Origin: a virus
Length of the DNA: 20,602 bases
IMG/VR virus record: IMGVR_UViG_3300006637_000054
Location: 1-20,602 of that record
Strand: one strand, 5' to 3'
Made by a program: the position numbers and the translations under genes. Each line of letters starts with the position of its first letter. Within the stretch, counting starts at the first letter, position 1. Below, one piece after another: positions 1 to 6,123 of the stretch. A model generated the notes under the pieces. That model was not told where the DNA came from. It saw nothing but the letters and a program-made list of their open reading frames with translations, and made no database searches.

Positions 1-564
1 TAAAAATCGTTTTGCATATGTGGTATTAGCAAACCATTGAATATTACCTCTAGAGTCTGAAGATTGAACTGCAGGTCTAAAATAATAATTAACCGAACTG
101 CCTGAACTGTTTGAAACTTCTACCCTTGTATAAGTTTGTGATTGCTTTGAGGTGCTACTTGAAAAATTTGTTCTAACAACATCACCATCTGTAGTGCCTG
201 AAAATGTTGATCCAGTTTTATAATTTATTGCAGGTCCAAAATTGGTATTGCTTGCAAGGCTGAATTGTCCACCAGTTGCATAAATATTCATCCGAAAACC
301 AGTTGCTAATGCAATCGGCCCCTGAATAGTTCCAAACCCAATAAACAAATTACTGGCATCAGTAGTAACATTGCCTGAATCGGTAGAATCCTCAATGACT
401 GCACTTCTAAAAGTTATCATTCCACTAGGAAAAGTCGTATTTGACCCTAGTGTAAGCGTAGGATTATTTTGATTAACAGTTATCTGACCATCTGAAGCAA
501 TACTAATCGCTGAATTAGCGTTAGTTAGGTCACGAATGTTTGATACTTGAAGATCGCTAGGCAT
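1..564 (-). CDS. Tail fibre/adhesin-like protein, 3' end cut by window edge
   Basis: The minus-strand frame opens at an ATG (bases 562-564) and stays open for 188 codons to base 1 without a stop, so the C-terminus lies outside the window. The protein starts MPSDLQVSNIRDLTNANSAI, and an 'IASDGQITVNQ' turn follows. This N-terminal pattern (a short strand, 'NI+', then 'hASDG') recurs in the 256- and 131-residue proteins upstream and is common at the start of marine phage fibre-tip proteins. The rest is rich in Ser, Thr, Asn and Gly with alternating hydrophobics, as expected of beta-structured fibre or lectin-like domains. No clear Shine-Dalgarno precedes it; the gene starts 5 bases after the stop of the chaperone-like gene and may rely on coupling. 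The role in receptor binding is inferred from context and composition; no domain is recognised with certainty. Confidence 0.8.
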   Translation of the reverse strand, partial: MPSDLQVSNIRDLTNANSAISIASDGQITVNQNNPTLTLGSNTTFPSGMITFRSAVIEDSTDSGNVTTDASNLFIGFGTIQGPIALATGFRMNIYATGGQFSLASNTNFGPAINYKTGSTFSGTTDGDVVRTNFSSSTSKQSQTYTRVEVSNSSGSSVNYYFRPAVQSSDSRGNIQWFANTTYAKRFL

Positions 565-569
565 GATTA

Positions 570-794
570 TTATTCGGGTTTATTGGGCCAATTTAAATTA
601 TCTAAATCGCTAAAATCCATGTCTCTTAGTGCTTTTCTGTATGCTTTCCATTCAGTTTTTTTATCAGTTGGATAATCTTCAATCATGTATATATCAGACT
701 GAGCTAAATATTTATTTCTTAATGCTTTTTGATGTACTTCTTTTTGGTTAGTTCCTTCGGCAGGGTTGCCAGGATTATGTTGTATTCTTATCAT
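570..794 (-). CDS. Tail-fibre assembly chaperone-like protein (74 aa)
   Basis: I start this gene at the ATG of the ATGA overlap with the upstream stop (bases 791-794), giving MIRIQHNPGNPAEG at the N-terminus. A longer reading from base 824 would only add ten residues inside the previous gene. The C-terminal half reads 'TEWKAYRKALRDM', then an acidic linker and 'NWPNKPE'. This W-x2-YR-x-(A)LRD ... WP-x-KP arrangement is the signature of the phage tail assembly chaperone family (Pfam PF16778 type), small proteins found beside tail-fibre genes. Such proteins are thought to help fold or assemble fibre tips and are usually not part of the virion. Here it lies between two fibre-tip-like genes, which fits. 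The assignment rests on the motif; the partner fibre is not known. Confidence 0.72.
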   Translation of the reverse strand: MIRIQHNPGNPAEGTNQKEVHQKALRNKYLAQSDIYMIEDYPTDKKTEWKAYRKALRDMDFSDLDNLNWPNKPE

Positions 795-1561
795 GCTAAT
801 TTTAATCCATAAAGTGAATGCCAAGACCCTTGGTACATACTTGCGTTACTTTCATAAAAAAAAGTAAAGCCAGTCACAAATAGATTTGCATCTATTTTAA
901 ACCCGCCATAAATTAATTGATCTGCATCTCCATCATTATGACCTACTGTTTTGAAATAACCATGAGGCATATACCCATTATTTCTTGTGGAGTCATATTG
1001 ATTTCCATCTATGGTTGGTGTGTCACTAGCGCTTGCATAACAATTCCAAATACAAATTTCACCTTGTACACCACGACTACCTGCATTTTGAAAAACATCT
1101 GTGAATAAAAAAAGTTTACTAGCGCTACCATCATTTGAATAATTACCTGTGCCACCACCGGATTCTTTATAATCGGTGTAATAAACGTAATTATTTGTTG
1201 AATGGTAGGTTGATGCCCCTGTCATAAACTGAAACCTTAAATCTTTAGTACCAGTAGAATTACTAAGTTGAAAATATATTTTGTATGCAGAAAATTCACT
1301 GGATACTGTTAATGTGCTTCCTGCTTCATTTACTAATGGGAAATAAGACGAATCAGTTGGGCTAGTATTAGTATTATAATGCTTTGTACCTATATGTTGC
1401 CACCCATGAGGGCTTGCTCCATCTGCTATATTAACATTTGAACCAATAGTCCCTGCACTTAAAGTATTAGTAATACTTACATTCCCATCACTCGCCAGCA
1501 CCAGATTGTTACTGCCAGAACTAGAGTGCTTGATGTTGGTTACTTTTATTTCAGAACTCAT
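791..1561 (-). CDS. Tail fibre tip / adhesin-like protein (256 aa)
   Basis: The protein starts MSSEIKVTNIKHSSSGSNNL, followed by 'VLASDGNVSITNTLSAGTIG'. This is the same N-terminal design as the truncated protein at the left edge, and resembles the start of many marine phage fibre proteins. From about residue 50 to the end the sequence is rich in aromatics, Gly, Asn and Ser ('YFQLSNSTGTKDLRFQFMTG'), consistent with a beta-sandwich or lectin-like domain. It ends 'QGSWHSLYGLKLA'; a terminal YG(L/I)K is frequent in such tips. The start ATG overlaps the stop of the upstream gene as ATGA, and its own stop overlaps the next start the same way. Likely role: receptor-recognising tip attached to the fibre. 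No enzymatic motif is seen. The function is inferred from composition and position. Confidence 0.75.
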   Translation of the reverse strand: MSSEIKVTNIKHSSSGSNNLVLASDGNVSITNTLSAGTIGSNVNIADGASPHGWQHIGTKHYNTNTSPTDSSYFPLVNEAGSTLTVSSEFSAYKIYFQLSNSTGTKDLRFQFMTGASTYHSTNNYVYYTDYKESGGGTGNYSNDGSASKLFLFTDVFQNAGSRGVQGEICIWNCYASASDTPTIDGNQYDSTRNNGYMPHGYFKTVGHNDGDADQLIYGGFKIDANLFVTGFTFFYESNASMYQGSWHSLYGLKLA

Positions 1562-1749
1562 GATGCCTCACTAGGTGGATCTGGGACTTCATACGTTTCA
1601 ACTAAATGCCATTGTTCATGTTTTCCAGCAATTATTTTTGCACCTTCAGTATCACCATGAAATTCTTTAATCCCAACTTCACTTGCCTCCACCATTTCAA
1701 CATAAGTAGTACCATCATCACTTAGTTTTTCTATTCGATAAATAATCAT
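1558..1749 (-). CDS. Small acidic protein of the fibre cassette (63 aa), function unknown
   Basis: A 63-residue reading frame, joined to both neighbours by 4-base ATGA overlaps, which strongly supports that it is translated. The sequence begins MIIYRIEKLSDDGTTYVEMV and ends in a Pro/Glu-rich tail (VPDPPSEAS). It looks like a small soluble alpha/beta protein with no signal peptide or membrane segment. Small proteins of this size between fibre genes are often fibre-assembly helpers, but I recognise no family here and do not assign a function. Confidence 0.65.
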   Translation of the reverse strand: MIIYRIEKLSDDGTTYVEMVEASEVGIKEFHGDTEGAKIIAGKHEQWHLVETYEVPDPPSEAS

Positions 1750-2141
1750 ACTTTGTCCATTTCAATGGTGTAGGTAAAACCTTGTTGCATATAATGATTT
1801 CCAGTTGGGGCACTTGAATTTGAACTTGATAAAGAACCTGAATCAGAAGCAATTGTTGTACTGGCATTTATATAAGTCCAAGCCCAAGAACTACCATTAT
1901 GCGATTGAACGGCAACAGGTTGACCAAACCCAAAACCCATATAACTACCTCCGTAATAACTAGCTGTTATTCCGTATGCTATCCTAACCTTATTAGTATC
2001 AGTTGGATTTCCAGATGCTTTATAATTACTTACAAACTTCACGGCTCCCTCAAATTTCCCTGACAAACTTCCGTCAGAATTAATAGTAATTGCAGTTGTT
2101 CCATTTGAATGTTTTATTCCGTTGTCTGTTATTACTGTCAT
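1746..2141 (-). CDS. Small beta-rich fibre-associated protein (131 aa)
   Basis: The protein starts MTVITDNGIKHSNGTTAITI with 'NSDGSLSG' following. This is a third version of the N-terminal pattern seen in the 256-residue and left-edge fibre proteins. The middle is Gly- and aromatic-rich ('YYGGSYMGFGFGQPVAV') and the C-terminus is a polar Ser/Asn stretch followed by 'QQGFTYTIEMDKV'. It shares ATGA overlaps with the genes on both sides. The composition suggests a compact beta domain displayed on the fibre or its tip. No named family is recognised; the structural role is inferred from the shared N-terminal design and the cassette position. Confidence 0.68.
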   Translation of the reverse strand: MTVITDNGIKHSNGTTAITINSDGSLSGKFEGAVKFVSNYKASGNPTDTNKVRIAYGITASYYGGSYMGFGFGQPVAVQSHNGSSWAWTYINASTTIASDSGSLSSSNSSAPTGNHYMQQGFTYTIEMDKV

Positions 2142-2407
2142 ACGATCACCAAAGTTCCATTAACAGTAAGAGATCCATTTGTACCAATTGTTACTGGTCC
2201 TGCCATTACTGCATTTTCATCTGCACTTATTGTTACAGAAGAGTTAATGGTTGCTGGGTTTCTAAACAATCCAGATTCCGTTGACGATACATGTCCTGTC
2301 AAACCTGAAGAATCAGCCTGAAGAACAGTTTTATTCTCTGCTCTTAGATCAAGCTTGTTCTTGGTTGTTTCCTGAACACCAGTATTAAGAGTTCCTGTTT
2401 TCTTCAT
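2138..2407 (-). CDS. Short beta-repeat structural protein (89 aa; 92 aa if GTG start)
   Basis: The first ATG is at base 2407, one base after the upstream stop; a GTG at 2416 would add three residues (MLN) and overlap the upstream gene by 8 bases. Neither start has a clear Shine-Dalgarno, so the choice is open. The protein has 'LDLRAENKTVLQADSSGLTG' and ends 'GPVTIGTNGSLTVNGTLVIV'. The last 20 residues have the alternating hydrophobic and Gly/Asn pattern of a short beta-helix or stalk, and similar endings are frequent in marine phage fibre proteins. It probably caps or extends the fibre shaft. This is inferred from pattern and position. Confidence 0.62.
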   Translation of the reverse strand: MKKTGTLNTGVQETTKNKLDLRAENKTVLQADSSGLTGHVSSTESGLFRNPATINSSVTISADENAVMAGPVTIGTNGSLTVNGTLVIV

Positions 2408-2408
2408 A

Positions 2409-2735
2409 TTAAGCACTTGCGTTGTCTAATACAGAAAGCCAGCAATCGACTGCAACATCTGAACTAACTTTAACTGCATCATTGTTATCGAGAACAATCT
2501 TTCCCTGAATTACTTCAATTCCACCACCAGCAGGAATCTGTGCGCCTTTAGCTAAATAGATGTCGTCTGATCCATCATTGATGTAGGCATCGACTGTCGC
2601 GGTGCTAGATGCGTGTGTATTGGCTATGGAAAAACCAATCAAGATGTCAGCTTGTGCTGCATCAGAAGCATTCGATGTATGTACTGTTTGAACAGAAGTG
2701 ACATCGTTTTTTGTGTATCTTTCAAATGAAGCCAT
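2409..2735 (-). CDS. Small phage structural protein, beta-sandwich-like (108 aa)
   Basis: The gene starts 2 bases after the fibre stop; an AGGA sequence about 8 bases before the ATG lies in the end of the fibre gene. The sequence begins MASFERYTKNDVTSVQTVHT. Its middle and end ('VDAYINDGSDDIYLAKGAQI', 'PAGGGIEVIQGKIVLDNND', 'VKVSSDVAVDCWLSVLD') fit a small beta-sandwich of a kind common just after the fibre or tail genes in marine phages. It is thought to be a minor virion component, but its biochemical role is not known to me. The single Cys lies in the last strand. Likely made in the same coupled unit as the fibre. Confidence 0.7.
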   Translation of the reverse strand: MASFERYTKNDVTSVQTVHTSNASDAAQADILIGFSIANTHASSTATVDAYINDGSDDIYLAKGAQIPAGGGIEVIQGKIVLDNNDAVKVSSDVAVDCWLSVLDNASA

Positions 2736-2737
2736 GT

Positions 2738-3544
2738 TTATCCTAAAGCTATTGCCATAGCAATTGATGATGCCGAAGCAGTAGAAGCAGAAGCAGCGGC
2801 ACTGGTTGCTGAACTAGCAGCCGCAGTAGCTGAAGAAGCAGCATTAGTTTCTGATGATGCTGCACTTGTAGCAGAAGATGCTGCTGCCGTTTGAGAACTT
2901 GCTGCTGCTGTCGCAGATGTCGCAGCAGCCGTAGCTGATGTTGCTGCCGCTGTCGCTGAACTAGCAGCATTAGTTGCCTGCGTTGTAGCATCAGCAACTT
3001 GTTCATCGGGATCGTAGGTGCTAACCCCAACATCGCCGTTAGCATCAAACTTGATTGCTTTGCTTGCGCGATTTGCTTTGCTAACGGTAATATCGCTGGC
3101 TGCGGCGGCGGTGGTGTTAAAATCGTTGGTTGCTGTAAAACTTAAATTCAAGTCAGTCAGATTATTGTTAATCTGCTGCGCAATCATGATTGCTTTGTCA
3201 AAGTTCTGCTCTAGCGTTTCAGCATCTAGCGCACTCCCTTCGGTGTAATCTGTGTCTTGTGAAAACGTCATGTTCCGCGAAATAGTAATGTATTCCGTGG
3301 TGGCAGTAGGGACATGACTAGAAAGAAAACGGATGGTCACGCTGGTAGCAGAAGCGCCAGATTGAACACTATAATGCGTTCCTTCAACGTAATTTGTATC
3401 GGTAGCCGTAGTCGTATTGGTATGAACGACCTGGATTTCAGAAGTGCTTAAATAATTAAAGCTAGCAGTGAAATCCGTGCTAGTGGTGTAACCAGAATTA
3501 CCAGTATATTGTTTCCTGGTTTCCGTTGTAGCGTTTACAGTCAT
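2738..3544 (-). CDS. Tail fibre with T7-type N-terminal attachment domain
   Basis: Residues 1 to about 135 match the pattern of the T7 tail-fibre N-terminal domain (Pfam PF03906 type): 'YTGNSGYTTSTDFTASFNYL', a 'Y.eG..Y.' turn, 'TATTEYITISRNM', and 'LDAETLEQNFDKAIMIAQQI'. This domain docks the fibre to the tail. Residues 136-190 form a linker. Residues 191-260 are ten tandem seven-residue Ala/Ser/Thr repeats. The protein stops at 268 residues, far shorter than T7 gp17 (553), and carries no tip domain, so tip functions are probably supplied by the separate small genes downstream. The start ATG overlaps the previous stop as ATGA. T7-like fibres are trimers; the heptads could form a trimeric stalk. 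Confidence 0.88.
   Translation of the reverse strand: MTVNATTETRKQYTGNSGYTTSTDFTASFNYLSTSEIQVVHTNTTTATDTNYVEGTHYSVQSGASATSVTIRFLSSHVPTATTEYITISRNMTFSQDTDYTEGSALDAETLEQNFDKAIMIAQQINNNLTDLNLSFTATNDFNTTAAAASDITVSKANRASKAIKFDANGDVGVSTYDPDEQVADATTQATNAASSATAAATSATAAATSATAAASSQTAAASSATSAASSETNAASSATAAASSATSAAASASTASASSIAMAIALG
2765..2974 (-). repeat. Ten tandem heptad repeats (21-nt units) in the tail fibre gene
   Basis: Fibre residues 191-260 read as ten units of the form T-x-A-A-(A/S)-S-(A/Q/E), for example TNAASSA, TAAATSA, TAAASSQ and TSAASSE. At the DNA level the 21-nt units are similar but diverged by codon changes. Copy number in such arrays can change by slippage or recombination, which would change stalk length. 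Confidence 0.85.
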
Positions 3545-6123
3545 CGCATCAAATCCTGAATAGGTTCAAAGGCCGGCCATGTTGCTTTTCTTAGCGGGCT
3601 AGTCGTTGGTTTCATGTCAATCGGCTCGCGGATAAATTCCTGACCGTATTCTTTCTGAACTCGCCGTTCCATGCGTTTGAGATAGCCTGGATTAAATGCT
3701 TCCTGGATATTATACAAAAAAGCGTAGTTTAATGCAGTCCTAGCCCAAAAAAGATTTGCATACGGCGCATTTCTTATAATCGCATTGAAGGTTTCGGAAG
3801 CCGCATCGCCTTTGGTGACAAGGGCTGAACCCGCACGCGCGATGTCTTGCGCAGTCGCCATAGTTCGCCCGCCTATGACTTGACCCACGCTTACTCCATA
3901 TTTACCGAAATCATTCATGATGAAGTCTGCAAACACGCCACCGGTTCCGCTGTAGACCAGGGCGGCCGTGGCTGTCTTAATGAATGCAGGATCAGTCGGA
4001 TCGACAGGGCGCGGTTTCTTACCCTGGATGATGTCTTTAATGCTAAGAGAGATGTAGCCTAGCATCGTCATAGCGACCATGTTTGCCATCGTGAAGCCTT
4101 TGCCCATCTGCTGATAGCGCGGGAACATTTTCATAACGTAGGTCAGGCCGAAGCTACGAAACTGCCAGAACAGATCCATTGTCGTGCGCCAAGGTGTTCC
4201 ACGCTTGCTGCCGCCGAACATAAACGCGCGCTGGTTCGCTCCTGGTTCTGGGACTGCGGTTCTAGCTTCTTCTGCAAAGTAGGTTCGCATGCGCAAAGCC
4301 AGATCCTTGATGCCTGCACGTTCTGCTACTGGCGCGCTAGCAGCTAGTTCATCCAGGGCATCCGGTGTCACATAAGTTCGCTTCTCGCCTTTCGGCCCCT
4401 TAAATTCTTTAATACCGGCACGCTGGATCGTATTCCAATCCGCTTCTTCAATCCCATATTGGCGCATGGCGCGCTGCATCACTTCGTCAAGCTGGTCGTA
4501 GCGCTTGCCGATCTGCTTCGCAAGATGGCTGGAGAGCATCAGACTAAACGCATTTCGGTGCGAGGTTGTCCACTGCTGAAGAAAATTGAGCCGGAAAAAC
4601 GTGTCCTGCATGTTGGAAAGTCTGCCAGCAACAAAATCATCAGAACTAAAGCGCGCGTGAAACCCGCCAATCACATCGTCAAAACCTTCGCCCAGGTACG
4701 ACAGCACTTCATTCAGTTCATCCTGGTCATACCGGCGCAAGACGTTGCCAAAATGGTTATGAATGGATTCAAAGATGTTCATGCCGTTGTATGCAGCCGT
4801 TTGAATCACACTCGCAAGATCGCTGAAGCTGGCAATGGTCGCACCGCCCAGCGATGACATATTGTTCAGAGTCTTAATGTTGTGTGTGATGCGTGCGACA
4901 GAAGGTGCATTTGCAAAATTAGAATCGACATGGTAACTCTCACCGGTGACTTGCATGTAGCGTGACCGGATGCCGGCTTCGTCAAAGCCCTGCTGCGCGC
5001 GATTGTGAACTTTCTTAGCACGCTTAATCAGCTTTTCCATCATCAGATCGGGATTCGTTCCCAGGCGCTGAATCAGTACCACTTCATCCGATAAATTCTT
5101 CAAACCGTTGATCAGCGCAGTCTTGATGTCTCCGTGGCCGAATTCACGTTGATAGGCAAGCCAGCGATCTGCTGTGCGGAAATGCAGTTTACGATGCTGC
5201 GCCATGCGGGTTGCTAGCGCCTGCGATGATTTCATGATCGGTGCATCGTCTACCACGCGGCGCTTGCCATCCAGAATGTTATCGTAGACATGCTTCATGA
5301 ACTTCAGCTTCTCTTCTTCTGAAACACCCGCACCGAAAGTTCTTTCATGGTTGACGTAATCATCTAGCATCATCTTCGACCAATCGTCACGGCTCATCTT
5401 GCGGATCAGCGTAGGATCGTGATACTGCGTGGTCACATGATCTTCCAGCCAGCCAATAGCAGCACCTTCGCTGTTTGCTTCATCCACTAGATTTCGCTTG
5501 GCCTGGACGTACCCGCGCGCAAACTCAAATGCTGTTTGGTTCTGGGTGCGCTGCACTGGATTCTCTAGGCTGAAGCCTTCGCCATTTGGCCCGAAAAGCT
5601 CTGTGACAATATCTTCCACGTTGCGCTCGTCCTGAATCCATTTCATCAGCGCTTTGTTCTTCATGCCCATTGTCTTGGACACGTTGCGGAAAACATCGGT
5701 GTAGTTTTGTTTGAACTTGGCAAGTTGCCGGCCTGCGATGCTGTCAAGTCCTGCGAAGCGCTCATGCGTGCTGCCTGCAATAAATGCTTTTAGGTTCGCA
5801 TCAAGCCAGCCTTCATCGCGTATGTTCATCTTGGCAAACAGCTTCTGAAGATTACTTTTGGGCGTGAGCTTGCCCATCTGATCCACTAGGTAATTAATGG
5901 ATCGCTCCTTCAGGATGTTCTTTTTCGCAGCTAGCTTTTTCTGCTTGGCAAAAAACTTCTGCTCTGCGGTCATGATCTTGGTCAGCTTCTTAATCGTCAC
6001 ACGCACATCACCTTCACGGAATGAAGTGGCACGTTGACTGATTTCAGCTACCAGTTGATCAGCATCTTCTTGTGCTAGATTGTATTTTTTGGCGATCACT
6101 CGCCCGCAGTTTGTGTCTGCCAT
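3541..6123 (-). CDS. Large internal virion (ejection) protein, gp16-like C-terminal part (860 aa)
   Basis: An 860-residue, mostly alpha-helical, basic protein placed between the other internal proteins and the fibre, exactly where T7 has gene 16. Residues 40-75 are very Lys-rich ('KKLTKIMTAEQKFFAKQKKL'), and residues 300-375 are also strongly basic. Residues about 505-560 ('FFRLNFLQQWTTSHRNAFSL') and 645-700 ('TMDLFWQFRSFGLTYVMKMF', then a hydrophobic stretch near 678-697) resemble the C-terminal region of large phage ejection or polyvalent proteins (LPD38-like; not certain). In T7 the equivalent enters the cell with the DNA and forms the trans-envelope channel. No lysozyme or transglycosylase catalytic motif is visible. 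The start is at a TAATG overlap with the previous stop; its own stop overlaps the fibre start as ATGA. Role inferred from synteny. Confidence 0.72.
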   Translation of the reverse strand: MADTNCGRVIAKKYNLAQEDADQLVAEISQRATSFREGDVRVTIKKLTKIMTAEQKFFAKQKKLAAKKNILKERSINYLVDQMGKLTPKSNLQKLFAKMNIRDEGWLDANLKAFIAGSTHERFAGLDSIAGRQLAKFKQNYTDVFRNVSKTMGMKNKALMKWIQDERNVEDIVTELFGPNGEGFSLENPVQRTQNQTAFEFARGYVQAKRNLVDEANSEGAAIGWLEDHVTTQYHDPTLIRKMSRDDWSKMMLDDYVNHERTFGAGVSEEEKLKFMKHVYDNILDGKRRVVDDAPIMKSSQALATRMAQHRKLHFRTADRWLAYQREFGHGDIKTALINGLKNLSDEVVLIQRLGTNPDLMMEKLIKRAKKVHNRAQQGFDEAGIRSRYMQVTGESYHVDSNFANAPSVARITHNIKTLNNMSSLGGATIASFSDLASVIQTAAYNGMNIFESIHNHFGNVLRRYDQDELNEVLSYLGEGFDDVIGGFHARFSSDDFVAGRLSNMQDTFFRLNFLQQWTTSHRNAFSLMLSSHLAKQIGKRYDQLDEVMQRAMRQYGIEEADWNTIQRAGIKEFKGPKGEKRTYVTPDALDELAASAPVAERAGIKDLALRMRTYFAEEARTAVPEPGANQRAFMFGGSKRGTPWRTTMDLFWQFRSFGLTYVMKMFPRYQQMGKGFTMANMVAMTMLGYISLSIKDIIQGKKPRPVDPTDPAFIKTATAALVYSGTGGVFADFIMNDFGKYGVSVGQVIGGRTMATAQDIARAGSALVTKGDAASETFNAIIRNAPYANLFWARTALNYAFLYNIQEAFNPGYLKRMERRVQKEYGQEFIREPIDMKPTTSPLRKATWPAFEPIQDLMR

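Noticed and set aside
570-824. Longer 84-residue start for the chaperone-like protein
   Set aside because: The extra ten residues lie in the preceding gene; the ATGA junction at 791-794 is the same as at the neighbouring genes and gives a natural start.
791-1561. Target gene of a diversity-generating retroelement (as in BPP-1)
   Set aside because: No near-duplicate template repeat, reverse transcriptase or typical adenine-variable C-terminus is seen in the window.
2765-2974. CRISPR-like array because of regular repeats
   Set aside because: The 21-nt units are adjacent with no spacers and encode in-frame heptads of the fibre protein.
2749-3048. Minus-strand open frame of 99 residues, very rich in Leu, Gln and Arg
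   Set aside because: It is the alternate-frame reading of the Ala/Ser heptad array of the fibre gene, so the low-complexity composition follows from the repeat.
4459-4857. Plus-strand open frame of 132 residues, and a similar one of 151 residues at 6384-6839
   Set aside because: Both are antisense to well-supported ejection protein genes, show no family features and would be the only plus-strand genes in the window.
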